Source: Hymenobacter algoricola
GTDB taxonomy: Bacteria; Bacteroidota; Bacteroidia; Cytophagales; Hymenobacteraceae
Length of the DNA: 64,000 nt
Assembly (NCBI RefSeq): GCF_039539525.1
Contig: NZ_BAABDH010000016.1
Span: 124,001-188,000 of the forward strand
Direction of reading: 5' to 3'
Shown: piece by piece, positions 49,971 to 59,525 of the stretch
Numbering within the stretch: position 1 is the stretch's first letter
Layout: each line of letters begins with the position of its first letter
Notes under the pieces: model-generated
Seen by the model: the letters and a program-made list of their open reading frames with translations, nothing else
Told to the model about the DNA's origin: nothing
The model's database searches: none
Translations under genes and position numbers: made by a program

Positions 49971-50792
49971 ATGACCCCCGCCCTGTTCCTGCTTCTCCTG
50001 CTGCTGCTGCCGGCAGCTGCTGCCCGTCGCCCCGCATCGGCAGCCGCCTACGATCTGCTGCACCCGGCCATGACGTATCGGATGCCCACTGCCCTGCGGG
50101 AACTCTCGGGCATCTGCGTGCTGCCCAAGCAGCGCGTGGCCTGCGTGGAAGACCAGACCGGCACCATCTACGTCTACAACCTGAGCACCCGCCGCATCGA
50201 GCAAACCATTCCCTTCGGCCCCCAAGGCGACTACGAGGATGTGGCGCAGATAGGCCAGGACTGGTTTGTGCTGCGCAGCGACGGGACCCTGTTCAAGCGC
50301 AGCGCCGGCCGCACCACCACCTACGCCACCGGCCTGGACCAGGCCAACGAGCCCGAGGGGCTGGCGTATAATGCCGCCGGCAAAGCGTTGCTGGTGGCCT
50401 GCAAAGGCGCCGCCGGCGTGGGCAGCCCCGACCAGCTGCGGGCCGTATACCGCCTCGACCCCGGTACTTTCCGGCACGGCCTCAAGCCCGCCTACGTGCT
50501 GAACGTGGCTCAGCTCACGGCCGCCAACGTCGCCGTCAACCGCTTTGCGCCTTCGGCCGTGGCCGTGCATCCCAAAACCGGGCACGTGTTTGTGGCCGCT
50601 GCCAGTGGCAATGCCCTGGTAGAGCTGGATGCTCAGGGGCGGGTGCTGCACGTGGAGAAGCTGCCCCGCAATCTGTTTCCCCAACCCGAGGGCCTGTCGT
50701 TTGCCCCCAACGGCGACCTGTATATTTCCAGCGAAGCCGGCAATACCAAGACGGCCCTGATTCAGGTGTTTACGTTTCGGGCCACTCCGTAG
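49971..50792 (+). CDS. SdiA-regulated-like secreted beta-propeller protein
   Basis: 273 residues from the ATG giving MTPALFLLLLLLLPAAAA, a signal peptide of about 25 residues. The mature part is a beta propeller of the SdiA-regulated/YjiK type: RELSGICVLPKQRVACVEDQTGTIYVYNL, GDYEDVAQIGQDWFVLRSDGTL, EPEGLAYN, and SAVAVHPKTGHVFVAAASGNALVEL, with PQPEGLSFAPNGDLYISSEAGN near the end. Family members are periplasmic and may bind calcium or act as phytase-like proteins; activity here is unknown. Not obviously part of the Pao operon. Confidence 0.82.
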   Translation: MTPALFLLLLLLLPAAAARRPASAAAYDLLHPAMTYRMPTALRELSGICVLPKQRVACVEDQTGTIYVYNLSTRRIEQTIPFGPQGDYEDVAQIGQDWFVLRSDGTLFKRSAGRTTTYATGLDQANEPEGLAYNAAGKALLVACKGAAGVGSPDQLRAVYRLDPGTFRHGLKPAYVLNVAQLTAANVAVNRFAPSAVAVHPKTGHVFVAAASGNALVELDAQGRVLHVEKLPRNLFPQPEGLSFAPNGDLYISSEAGNTKTALIQVFTFRATP

Positions 50793-51331
50793 GGATTGGC
50801 AGTGGCCCGCCTGTTGCTTCCCGCGGGCCATTTCGGCCACTGGCAGCGCCCATCCCGGACTCTGCCACCACAGCCGGAGGTAAAGAAAGAGCGCCCAAAG
50901 CTCTTCGCGCCCGCTGCTCCTGTTGCTGACCGGGCTGACCGGGCTGACCGGGCTGGCTGGGCCGGCCGCCGCCGGCAGGCTGATTCGGGGAGTACAGCCG
51001 TGGGCGTGAGCGGTGACAGCAGTCTGACCTGCAGCCTGCTGTCACCGCTTTATTTTCTGCTGTGTCCCTTCCAGCTGCCTGGCCGGCCAGGCAGCCGGCT
51101 TGGTGTGGGCACTGCCGGCGCTGCTGGACCGATGCAGCCCGCACAGAATTGCTTCAGAAACCGGCCCTAACCTTGTGCATATTCCCGCTTCCTGCCAGAA
51201 TTTAAGGCCCCACCGCGAAAGGGAATACCAAAACAAAAGCCCGGGCTGCCCCGCGGCGGCTGATTGCACCCCATTCTTCAGCCGGCCCGCAAGCAGTACC
51301 CCGGCGTTTTTGCTGCCCCAACCCAGTTGCC
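50793..51331. other. 539-base gene-free region with 9-bp tandem repeats, a strong terminator and a long palindrome
   Basis: No gene could be supported. It contains: an imperfect hairpin just after the previous gene (50797-50845, TGGCAGTGGCC with GGCCACTGGCA, one mismatch); three tandem copies of GCTGACCGG at about 50935-50961; an orphan terminator (51009-51049); and a 22-bp perfect palindrome (51074-51095). Confidence 0.6.
51009..51049 (+). terminator. strong intrinsic terminator without an adjacent gene
   Basis: AGCGGTGACAGCAG pairs with CTGCTGTCACCGCT (14 bp, 13-base loop) and is followed by TTATTTT. It is 217 bases past the SdiA-regulated-like gene and may end its transcript or that of an unseen RNA. 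Confidence 0.75.
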
Positions 51332-52696
51332 GTGCCCGTATCCCCCCAGCATCATATTCCCCCGCTTTTCCTGGCCGCGCCACGCCGCTGGCGCCCCATC
51401 TGGCTGCTGCCCCTGCTGCTGGCGGGCTGCATGAGCACTAAACCTACGTATACCCGCGAGCATGTAGCCCGGCGCCTGAACGCCCGGGCCGGCTACGCGC
51501 TGGGCGCGGCCCGCCCGGCCAACGCCCCGGCGCCTGCGCTGCCCAACCTGCAGGACGGCCTGAGCGAGGACGAAACCGTGAGCCTGGCCCTGACGCGCAA
51601 CCCCGCCTTTCAGGCCGACCTGAGCGCGCTGGCCCTGGCCCAGGCCGACCTGCAGGACGCCGGCCTGCTGGCCAACCCCGTGCTGACGGGCGTGACGGCC
51701 TACGGCACATCCCCCGTCTTTCTGGCCTTGAACTTTGCCTCCGACCTGCTCTGGCAGCGCCCCGGCCGGGTAGGAGCCGCCCAGCTCGAAACTCAGCGCG
51801 TGGCCGAAAGCCTGGTGACCCGCGGCCTGCTCGTGGGCCGCGACGCCCAGGTGTCCTACACCGACATCACCCTGGCCGATGAGCGGCTGCGCATTGCCCG
51901 CGAGGCCATCACCATGCGGGCCGAGGTGGCGCGTATCGTGCGGGCCCGCTACCGCGTGGGCGAGGCCAGCGAGCTGGAAACCGTGGCCCCCAGCGCCGAC
52001 TCGCTCCGGGCCGTAGATGACTACTACCGGGCCCGCCGCGACGTCCAGATTGCCCGCCTGCGCCTGTTTGCCACCCTGGGGCTGGACTCGGTGAATGCCG
52101 ATTCTGTCCGCTTCGCCATGACTGCTTCAGCCGCCACACCCACAGTGCCGCCGCTGCGCACGCTGCTGGATTCAGCTTACGCGGCCCGCCCGGACCTGTG
52201 GGCCGCCCGCATCGGTATTGAAGGCATCGGCAAGCGGCTGAAGTGGGAGCGGAGCCGGGTGTTCTCGTTCGTGCTTTCGCTCAACGCCCGCCTGAACGAC
52301 CCCAACCCCGTGCACCTGGCGCCGGGGGCGGCCATCGGCCTGCCCATCTTCAACCGCAACCAGGGCCGTATCTCGCGGGTGAAAGCCGAGCTGGAACAGG
52401 CCTCCTGGCAGTATCTGGCCCTGCGCCAGACCGTGAACCTCGACGTGCGCGAGGCCTACGCCCAGTACGAGCAGGCCACCCAGAGCGTGGCGCTGTGGGA
52501 GCGCAGCTACCTGCCCAGCCTGAGCGACGCGCTGCGCCGCTCCACCAACGCCTTCATCAACGGCGACTTTCCCTACGTGCAGGTGGCCGAAACCACCCGG
52601 CAGCTGCTCGACGCCCGCCAGCGCGCCGCCGACGCCCGCGCCGACCAGCGCCGCGCCCTGGCCCGGCTGCGCTACGCGGTGGGCGGCCGGTTTTAA
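51332..52696 (+). CDS. TolC/CusC-type outer-membrane efflux lipoprotein
   Basis: 454 residues from GTG (MPVSPQHHIPP); no ATG lies near enough, so GTG is the best start. A basic, hydrophobic N-terminus ends in a lipobox (LLLAGC, Cys at about 33). The body has two TolC repeats, each with long helices and strand pairs (SLALTRNPAFQADLSALALAQADL; later AAIGLPIFNRNQGRISRVKAELEQA). It would form the outer-membrane channel of the efflux system encoded next: adaptor gene 20 bases downstream, pump 3 bases after that. Confidence 0.85.
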   Translation: MPVSPQHHIPPLFLAAPRRWRPIWLLPLLLAGCMSTKPTYTREHVARRLNARAGYALGAARPANAPAPALPNLQDGLSEDETVSLALTRNPAFQADLSALALAQADLQDAGLLANPVLTGVTAYGTSPVFLALNFASDLLWQRPGRVGAAQLETQRVAESLVTRGLLVGRDAQVSYTDITLADERLRIAREAITMRAEVARIVRARYRVGEASELETVAPSADSLRAVDDYYRARRDVQIARLRLFATLGLDSVNADSVRFAMTASAATPTVPPLRTLLDSAYAARPDLWAARIGIEGIGKRLKWERSRVFSFVLSLNARLNDPNPVHLAPGAAIGLPIFNRNQGRISRVKAELEQASWQYLALRQTVNLDVREAYAQYEQATQSVALWERSYLPSLSDALRRSTNAFINGDFPYVQVAETTRQLLDARQRAADARADQRRALARLRYAVGGRF

Positions 52697-52716
52697 CTCT
52701 CCTTAGCCTTCCCACT

Positions 52717-53931
52717 ATGTTAGTATCGAACTTACTCGTCGCCTCCCGTTGTCTGGCGCTGGTCGGGCTGCTCAGCGGCGCGGCCTGCTGTGGCAAAGCC
52801 GAAAAGCCCAAGGCCATCAGCGCCGCCGAGGTCGGGAACCCGGTCAAGGAGTCGGACCTGACCACCGTAACCATCACGCCCGAGGCGGAGAAGCGCCTGG
52901 GCATCAAAACCGTGGCCATCAAAACCGACAACGTGCGGGCCACCCGCGAAGTGGGCGGCGAAATCCAGGCCGTGCCGGGTCAGGCTATTACCATCGTGGC
53001 GCCGGTGCAGGGTACGCTGCGCGGTGGGGCCGGCATTACGGCTGGCCAGCGTGTGCGCCAGGGCCAGACGCTCTACCAGCTGGTGCCGCTGCCCGCCGAG
53101 CGCGACCTGCTGACCCTCGACCAGGGCATGGCCCAGTCGCGCACCCAGCTGCAGGTGGCCCAGGCCCGCCTGCGCCGGGCCGAGGAGCTGCTGGCCGACC
53201 GCGCCGGCAGCGTGCGGGCCCGCGACGACGCCCGCGCCGACGTAGCCCTGGCCCAGCGCGCCCTGGCCGATGCCCGCGCCCGGCAGGGCGCCCTGAACGG
53301 CAATACCGGCGGGGGCCAGGCCCTGCCCATCAAAGCGCCGCTGAGCGGGGTGGTGCAGCGCGTGACGGTGGCCCCCGGCTCGCTGGTAACGGCCAATACG
53401 GTCCTGGTGGAACTGGCCGCGCTCAATAAGGTATGGGTGCGCGTTCCGCTGTTCGTGGGTGATCTGCGCCGCCTGAGCAAGCAGGCCGTGACCGTACGCC
53501 CGCTGAACGGTGGGGCCTCACGCCAAGGCCAGCCGGTCGAAGCGCCCTTGCTCGGTGCCACCGCCGGCACGGGCACGGCCGACGTGTTCTACGAAATCGA
53601 CAACGCCGACGAGGCCTTCCGCCCCGGCGAGCGGGTGGCCGTGGATGTAGCCCTGGGCAATGCTGCCCCCGGCGCTACCAACGGCGCCACGGGTGCCCCG
53701 ACCAGCACTGCCGCCCTGACGGTACCGGCCGCAGCCCTGCTCTACGACGCCACGGGCGGGCAGTGGGTGTACGTACGCACCGCGCCCCGGCAGTACACCC
53801 GCCAGCGGGTGGAAGTGCAGCGGGCGGTGGGCGACCAAATCGTCATCTCCCGGGGCGTGAAAGCCGGCGCGGAAGTCGTCACCGACGGCGCGGCGGAATT
53901 ATTTGGAACTGAATTTGGCGGTAGCCACTAA
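52717..53931 (+). CDS. RND efflux periplasmic adaptor (CusB-like)
   Basis: 404 residues from the ATG giving MLVSNLLVASRCL. A lipobox-like N-terminus (GAACCG) suggests a lipoprotein. Typical adaptor order: beta-barrel start, lipoyl half (VRQGQTLYQLV), helical hairpin (about 125-200; ARLRRAEELLADRAGSVRARDDARADVALAQ), lipoyl return (IKAPLSGVVQRVTVAPGSLV), beta barrel and membrane-proximal domain (EIDNADEAFRPGERVAVDVAL). No Met- or His-rich metal-binding segment is visible, so the substrate is unclear. Confidence 0.9.
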   Translation: MLVSNLLVASRCLALVGLLSGAACCGKAEKPKAISAAEVGNPVKESDLTTVTITPEAEKRLGIKTVAIKTDNVRATREVGGEIQAVPGQAITIVAPVQGTLRGGAGITAGQRVRQGQTLYQLVPLPAERDLLTLDQGMAQSRTQLQVAQARLRRAEELLADRAGSVRARDDARADVALAQRALADARARQGALNGNTGGGQALPIKAPLSGVVQRVTVAPGSLVTANTVLVELAALNKVWVRVPLFVGDLRRLSKQAVTVRPLNGGASRQGQPVEAPLLGATAGTGTADVFYEIDNADEAFRPGERVAVDVALGNAAPGATNGATGAPTSTAALTVPAAALLYDATGGQWVYVRTAPRQYTRQRVEVQRAVGDQIVISRGVKAGAEVVTDGAAELFGTEFGGSH

Positions 53932-53934
53932 GCA

Positions 53935-56900
53935 ATGAAGTGGATAATTGAATCGGCGCTGCGGCTGCGGCTGGTGGTGGTGGTGCTCTTCGGGGTGCTG
54001 CTGGTGGCGGGGCTGCAGGTGGTGCGCAACACGCCGCTGGACGTATTTCCGGAGTTTGCACCGCCCTACGTGGAGGTGCAGACCGAGGCGCCCGGCCTGA
54101 GCACGGCCGAGGTGGAAGCCCTGGTGAGCGTGCCGCTGGAAAACGCCCTGAACGGCACGCCCGAGGTCAAGAAAATCCGCTCCAAGTCGGTGCTGGGGCT
54201 CTCGTCGGTGGTGCTGTACTTCCCCCAGGGCGTCGACATCAACAATGCCCGGCAGGCGGTGCAGGAGCGGCTGGCCCGGGTGGCGCCCACGCTGCCCGGC
54301 GTGGCCCGGCCGCCCGTCATGCTGTCCCCGCTGTCGTCCACGAGCCGGGTGCTGAAAATCGGCATTACGTCGGACAGCCTCACGCAGGTGGAAATGACGA
54401 CGCTGGCCCGCTGGAGTATCCGTCCGCGCCTGATGGCCGTGCCCGGCGTGGCCAACGTGGCCATCTGGGGCCAGCGCGACCGGCAGCTGCAGGTGCTGGT
54501 GAACCCCGAGCAGCTCCGCACTCTGGGCCTGACCCTGGCCGAAGTGGAGAAGGCCGCGGCCGACGCTACCACGCTGGCCGGCGGCGGCTTCATTGACTCG
54601 CCCAACCAGCGCCTGGCCGTGTCGCAAAGCGCCGCCATCCAGTCGGCCGCCGACCTGGCCCAGATGCCCGTGGCCTTCCGCAACGGCGTGAGTCTGAAGC
54701 TGGGCGAAGTGGCACAGGTGGTGGAGGGCTTCCCCGCACCCATCGGCGATGCCGTCATCAACGACGTCCCTGGCCTGCTGCTCATCGTGGAAAAGCAGCC
54801 CGGCGCCAATACCCTGGACGTGACCCGGCAGGTGGAAGCCGCCCTGAACGCCATGCGCCCCGGCTTGAAAGGGCTGGAAATCGACTCGACCATCTTCCGG
54901 CCCGCGACGTTTATTGAGATGTCGCTGGCCAACCTGAACAAGTCCCTGCTCATCGGCTGCGTGCTGGTGGTGCTGGTGCTGCTGTTCTTTCTCTACGAGT
55001 GGCGCACGGCCCTTATCAGCGCCCTGGCCCTGCCGACTTCCCTCATTGCGGCGGCGCTGGCGTTGCGCTACTCCGGCAAAACCATTGATACCATGGTGCT
55101 GGCCGGCCTCATCATTGCCCTGGGCGAGGTGGTCGACGACGCCATCATCGACGTGGAAAACATCATGCGCCGGCTGCGGCTCAACCACGCGGCCGGCTCG
55201 CCCAAAACGGCGTTTGCGGTGGTATACGAGGCCAGCATGGAAGTGCGCTCGGCCGTGATTTACGGCTCGGTTATCGTGGCCCTGGTGCTGCTGCCCATCT
55301 TTTTGCTGCCGGGTTTGTCGGGGGCATTTTTCCAGCCCCTGGCCTTTGCCTACGTGCTGGCTATTCTGGCCTCGCTGTTCGTGGCCCTCACGCTGACGCC
55401 CGCGCTGGCGCTGCTGCTGCTGCCCAAAGCTGCCGAAAAGGAATCGAAGGACTCGCCGGTGGTGGCCTGGCTCAAGCGGCACTACGCCCGAGTGCTGCCC
55501 GGCCTGCTGGCCCAACCCCGGCGCGTGGCCTGGTCCTTGACCGGCGTGGCGGTGGTTTCGATGCTCACGCTGCCGTTTTTTGGGCAGGAATTCCTGCCCA
55601 ACTTCAAGGAATACGACTTCCTGATGCACTGGGTGGAAAAGCCCGGCACCTCGCTGCAGGCCATGTCACGCATCACCATTCGGGCCAGCAAGGAGCTGCG
55701 CGCCATTCCCGGCGTGCGCAACTTCGGCGCCCACATCGGCCGGGCTGAGGTGGCCGATGAAGTAGTAGGTCCCAACTTCACCGAGCTCTGGATATCCGTC
55801 GACCCCACGGTGGACTACGAGGCCACCGTGGCCAAAATCCAGACCGTGGTGGACGGCTACCCCGGGCTGTACCGTGACCTGCTGACTTACCTGCGGGAAC
55901 GAATCAAGGAGGTGCTGACGGGCACCTCGGCCACCGTCGTGGTCCGCATCTTCGGCCCCGACCTCGACCAGCTCTACACCAAAGCCAAGGAAGTGGGCGC
56001 CAGGCTGGAAGGCGTGGAGGGCGTGGTGGATTTGAAAGTGCAGCAGCAAACCCTCGTGCCCCAGATTCAGGTCAGGATCAGGCCCGAGGCCGCCGCCCGC
56101 TTCGGCCTGAACCCGGGCACCGTGCTCCAGGCCATCAGCACGCTGGTGAAGGGCCGCAAGGTGGGCGAAATCTACCAGGAGCAGAAGATTTTCGACGTGG
56201 CCGTGTGGGGCCAGCCGGCGGTGCGCGCCGACTTCGGGGCCGTGCGCGAGCTGCTCATCGGCCTGCCCGGCGGCGGGGCCGTGCCGCTCAAAGAGGTAGC
56301 CGACGTGCAGATTGTACCCACGCCCAACGAAATCACCCGCGAAGCCTCCTCCCGCCGCATCGACGTGACGCTGAACGTGCGCGGCCGCGACCTGGGCTCG
56401 GTAGCCCGCGACGTGCAGGCCCAGGTCGACGGCGTGGCTTTTGGGGCGGGCTACCACCCCGAAATCCTGGGCGAGTACGCCGAGCGGCAGGCCTCCCAGA
56501 ACCGCATGCTGGGCCTGGTCGTGCTTTCGCTCATCGGCATCTTTCTGGTGCTCTACACCGACTTTGGCACCGTGCGCCTGGCCACCTTGGGGCTGCTGAG
56601 CTTGTTCTTCGCCGTGTCGGGCTGTCTGCTGGCGGCGTTTCTCACCGGGGGCGTGTTGTCGCTGGGCTCCATCGTGGGCTTTATCACGGTGCTGGGCGTG
56701 GCGGCCCGCAACAGCATCATGCTCGTCAGCCACTACCGCCATCTGGAACTGGAAGAGGGTATGCCCTTTGGTAAAGAGCTGATTATCCGCGGCTCGCTGG
56801 AGCGGGTGTCGCCCATCGTTATGACGGCCCTGACCTCGGTGCTGGCCCTGCTGCCCATCATTCTGGCGGGCAACGAGCCAGGCTCGGAAATCGAGCACCC

Positions 56901-57030
56901 GATGTCGGTGGTGATTCTGGGCGGCGTGATTACCTCCACGGTGCTCAACCTGCTGGGCATGCCGGCGCTGTACTGGGCCTTCGGGCGCAAGCCAGGCGCC
57001 GCGCCGGTGGCGGCGCAGCCGGCGGCTTAG
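53935..57030 (+). CDS. RND efflux pump of the heavy-metal (CusA/CzcA) family
   Basis: 1031 residues. Twelve membrane helices and two large periplasmic loops of the HME-RND family, starting with LRLVVVVLFGVLLVAG and VFPEFAPPYVEVQTEAPGLS. The fourth helix has the charged motif GEVVDDAIIDVEN: Asp401 and Glu408 line up with CusA Asp405/Glu412, while the CzcA Asp402 position is not acidic. That points to the CusA-like proton relay. Cys/Met ligand sites could not be placed by eye, so Cu/Ag specificity is only possible. Cotranscribed with the adaptor gene (3-base gap), followed by a two-component system. Confidence 0.9.
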   Translation: MKWIIESALRLRLVVVVLFGVLLVAGLQVVRNTPLDVFPEFAPPYVEVQTEAPGLSTAEVEALVSVPLENALNGTPEVKKIRSKSVLGLSSVVLYFPQGVDINNARQAVQERLARVAPTLPGVARPPVMLSPLSSTSRVLKIGITSDSLTQVEMTTLARWSIRPRLMAVPGVANVAIWGQRDRQLQVLVNPEQLRTLGLTLAEVEKAAADATTLAGGGFIDSPNQRLAVSQSAAIQSAADLAQMPVAFRNGVSLKLGEVAQVVEGFPAPIGDAVINDVPGLLLIVEKQPGANTLDVTRQVEAALNAMRPGLKGLEIDSTIFRPATFIEMSLANLNKSLLIGCVLVVLVLLFFLYEWRTALISALALPTSLIAAALALRYSGKTIDTMVLAGLIIALGEVVDDAIIDVENIMRRLRLNHAAGSPKTAFAVVYEASMEVRSAVIYGSVIVALVLLPIFLLPGLSGAFFQPLAFAYVLAILASLFVALTLTPALALLLLPKAAEKESKDSPVVAWLKRHYARVLPGLLAQPRRVAWSLTGVAVVSMLTLPFFGQEFLPNFKEYDFLMHWVEKPGTSLQAMSRITIRASKELRAIPGVRNFGAHIGRAEVADEVVGPNFTELWISVDPTVDYEATVAKIQTVVDGYPGLYRDLLTYLRERIKEVLTGTSATVVVRIFGPDLDQLYTKAKEVGARLEGVEGVVDLKVQQQTLVPQIQVRIRPEAAARFGLNPGTVLQAISTLVKGRKVGEIYQEQKIFDVAVWGQPAVRADFGAVRELLIGLPGGGAVPLKEVADVQIVPTPNEITREASSRRIDVTLNVRGRDLGSVARDVQAQVDGVAFGAGYHPEILGEYAERQASQNRMLGLVVLSLIGIFLVLYTDFGTVRLATLGLLSLFFAVSGCLLAAFLTGGVLSLGSIVGFITVLGVAARNSIMLVSHYRHLELEEGMPFGKELIIRGSLERVSPIVMTALTSVLALLPIILAGNEPGSEIEHPMSVVILGGVITSTVLNLLGMPALYWAFGRKPGAAPVAAQPAA

Positions 57031-57114
57031 TCGCCCGCAGCCCGGGAGGCCCGGATCCGGAATTTCCTCAGAATCTTTGGGCTTCTTTGTTGTTTACTGC
57101 CCTAACGCACGCCC

Positions 57115-57792
57115 ATGAAACTGCTGCTGGTTGAAGATGAACCGGTCCTGCGCCACACCCTGGTCGACTCGCTCCGCCAGGGCGGCTACGTGGTGGAGGT
57201 AGCGGCCAGCTTCGCCCAGGCCTACGAGAAGATCAAGCTCTACCAGTACGACTGCGTGCTGGTCGACCTGACGCTGCCCGACGGCGACGGCCTGGATCTG
57301 GTGCGCACGCTCAAGTCCGACGGCTCGCCGGCCGGGGTGCTGGTCCTCACCGCCCGCGACGGCCTCGACGACCGGGTGCAGGGCCTGGACCTGGGCGCCG
57401 ACGACTACCTGGTCAAGCCCTTCCACCTCTCCGAGCTCAATGCCCGGCTGCGGGCCCTGTTGCGCCGGCGGCAGTTTCAGGGCCGGCACTACCTCGTGTT
57501 CCGCGACCTGCTGGTGTGGCCCGAGCTGGCCGAAGTATACGTGAGCGGCGAGCCGCTTACCCTGACCCGCAAGGAATACGACCTGCTGCTGTACTTTCTG
57601 GCCAACCCCGGGCGCCTGCTCACCAAGGAAGCCGTGGCCGAGCACCTCTGCGGCGACCAGGTAGACGCGGCCGACTCATTCGACTTCATCTACACCCACA
57701 TGAAAAACCTGCGCAAAAAGCTGCAGGAAAAAGGTGCCGACGGCTATATCCGCACCATTTACGGCGTGGGCTATAAGCTCAACACCGACTAG
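57115..57792 (+). CDS. OmpR-family response regulator
   Basis: 225 residues. Receiver domain (about 1-115) with acidic pocket EDEP, phosphoacceptor Asp51 (LVDLTLPDGDG), Thr in LTARD and Lys in DDYLVKPF; winged-helix DNA-binding domain (about 125-222) with TRKEYDLLLYFLANPGRLLTKEAV and YGVGYKL. It lies 84 bases after the efflux pump and 30 before its kinase, so it probably regulates the tripartite efflux operon in the manner of CusR. Confidence 0.94.
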   Translation: MKLLLVEDEPVLRHTLVDSLRQGGYVVEVAASFAQAYEKIKLYQYDCVLVDLTLPDGDGLDLVRTLKSDGSPAGVLVLTARDGLDDRVQGLDLGADDYLVKPFHLSELNARLRALLRRRQFQGRHYLVFRDLLVWPELAEVYVSGEPLTLTRKEYDLLLYFLANPGRLLTKEAVAEHLCGDQVDAADSFDFIYTHMKNLRKKLQEKGADGYIRTIYGVGYKLNTD

Positions 57793-57822
57793 GACCACAG
57801 GCTTTTCGCTTCTTTCTGCTGC

Positions 57823-59097
57823 ATGAAACTGCTCACGGCCACCACCCGCTATTACCTGCGCCTCACGGTGGGCCTGTTTGCGCTGGCCAGCGGGCTGCTC
57901 TACCTGGGCTTCGACTGGGCCCTGCGCAACGAGGTGGAGGAGCTGCTCTACAACCGCCAGCTGCACATCCAAAAGCAGGTGGCCCGCGGCCTGCCCTTGC
58001 CGGCGGCCCCATTTGCCGACAACCTGGAGCGCAGCCGGCAGCCGCGGCCGCTGGGCTTCTCCGATACCCTGCTGCTGGACCCCGTGGAAGATGAGATGGT
58101 GCCCTTCCGCCGGCTCACCTTCCGCCTGCCCCACTCCGGGGTGGCCAGCGCCCCGGAGTGGGTGACGCTGCGCAAGTCGCTGGTCGAAACTGAGGACGTG
58201 CTGGTGGTGGTGCTGGGCGTGCTGCTGGTGGTGCTGGTCCTGCTGCTGGGCGGCGTGGTGGCCCTCAACCGCTGGCTGGCCCGCCACCTCTGGGCGCCGT
58301 TTCAGCACACGCTGGCTACGCTGCGCACCTACGACCTGCAGCGCCATCAGCCGCTGACCCTGCCCACGCCGGCCATCGACGAGTTTGGCGAGCTGAACCA
58401 GGCCCTGAACACCCTGAGCGAGCGGCTGGTGAGCGACTACGAAAGCCTGCGGGAGTTTACCGAAAACGCGGCCCACGAAACCCAAACCCCGCTGGCTATC
58501 ATCCAGGCCCAGCTCGAACAGCTGCTGCAGGCCCCGGCGCTGCAGGCCGACGAGCAGCTGACCACCCTGCTCGGCGCCGCCCTGGGCGGCACGCGGCGCC
58601 TCTCGCGCCTGCACCAGGCGCTGACGCTGCTCACCCGGCTGGAAAACCATCAGTTTGCGCCCGCTCAGGCGGTGCCGGTGCTGCTGGAGCAGCTGCTGCA
58701 CGACCGGGTGGCCTTGCTTGAGCCCCTGCTCACTGCCCGCCAGGTACAGCTCACCCTGCACGCCGAGCCGCCGCTGCCCGCCCGGCCCATGCATCCGGGC
58801 CTGGCCGACTCGCTGCTGCAAAACCTGCTGCACAACGCCATCAAGCACAACTACCCCGGCGGCCGGATCGACGTGCGGCTCAGTGCCCAGGTTCTGGAAA
58901 TCAGTAATACTGGCCCGGCGCCGCTGGGCGACCCGACGCGGTTCTTCGAGCGTTTCCGCAAGCACAACGCCGCTTCCGACTCGCCGGGGCTGGGCCTGAG
59001 CATTGCCCAGCACATCTGCGCCTACTACGGCTTTGGTATTGAGTACTCGTTTGCCGCGGCCGGCAGCCGTCACATCCTGCGGGTGCAGTTTGCCTGA
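57823..59097 (+). CDS. sensor histidine kinase, partner of the upstream response regulator
   Basis: 424 residues. Two membrane helices (about 13-33 and 126-150) bound a periplasmic loop (about 34-125). A HAMP-like linker (NRWLARHLWAPFQHTLATLR) is followed by the H box with His218 (ENAAHETQTPLAII), N box NLLHNAIKHN, and G2 motif SPGLGLSIA. The periplasmic loop has no obvious metal ligands. With the adjacent regulator it resembles CusS/CusR-type systems. Confidence 0.92.
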   Translation: MKLLTATTRYYLRLTVGLFALASGLLYLGFDWALRNEVEELLYNRQLHIQKQVARGLPLPAAPFADNLERSRQPRPLGFSDTLLLDPVEDEMVPFRRLTFRLPHSGVASAPEWVTLRKSLVETEDVLVVVLGVLLVVLVLLLGGVVALNRWLARHLWAPFQHTLATLRTYDLQRHQPLTLPTPAIDEFGELNQALNTLSERLVSDYESLREFTENAAHETQTPLAIIQAQLEQLLQAPALQADEQLTTLLGAALGGTRRLSRLHQALTLLTRLENHQFAPAQAVPVLLEQLLHDRVALLEPLLTARQVQLTLHAEPPLPARPMHPGLADSLLQNLLHNAIKHNYPGGRIDVRLSAQVLEISNTGPAPLGDPTRFFERFRKHNAASDSPGLGLSIAQHICAYYGFGIEYSFAAAGSRHILRVQFA

Positions 59098-59133
59098 GCT
59101 TTTCCGGTTCCGGGAGGGCCGTAGGGCGGGGGC

Positions 59134-59322
59134 GGGGCGCCAAAAGCCTACGCCCGGCAGCAGCACTTTGTCTGCCCCGACTACCACGCCGCCATGGCCG
59201 ACGAGCGGCAGGGCCTGAAGGCCAGCTTCGCCGACGACGGGGTGCATCCTACGCTGGCCGGCTACCGGGTGATGGAGCCACTGCCGGAGCAGGCCGTGCG
59301 CGCGGCGCGGCGGGGAAAGTAA
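59134..59322 (+). pseudogene. C-terminal remnant of a GDSL/SGNH-family hydrolase
   Basis: A stretch of about 58 codons (59146-59319) reads into a clean SGNH hydrolase C-terminus: YHAAMADERQGLKASFADD then DGVHPTLAGYRVMEPL, carrying the block V Asp-x-x-His catalytic pair. There is no start codon for a gene, an in-frame TAG lies at 59122-59124, and the required N-terminal Gly-Asp-Ser and block II/III segments are missing. The rest has been deleted, probably when this junction after the kinase gene formed. Confidence 0.75.
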
Positions 59323-59525
59323 AGCTGGCCTGCCGTGAGCCCGGGGCAGTTGCCTGCCTCGGCCGCTACTGACTGCAGAATGCGGGAGCTGCCCACTATT
59401 CTGCAGCCAGTAGCTTTTTCGCCTGTATATTGGTTGCAATAAGAACCCCGGCGGGCACCCTGCGCCTGCTGCCGGTGTTCTGCTGTTTCCCTGGCCCACC
59501 CGCCGTTCCACCTGATACTCTGCCC

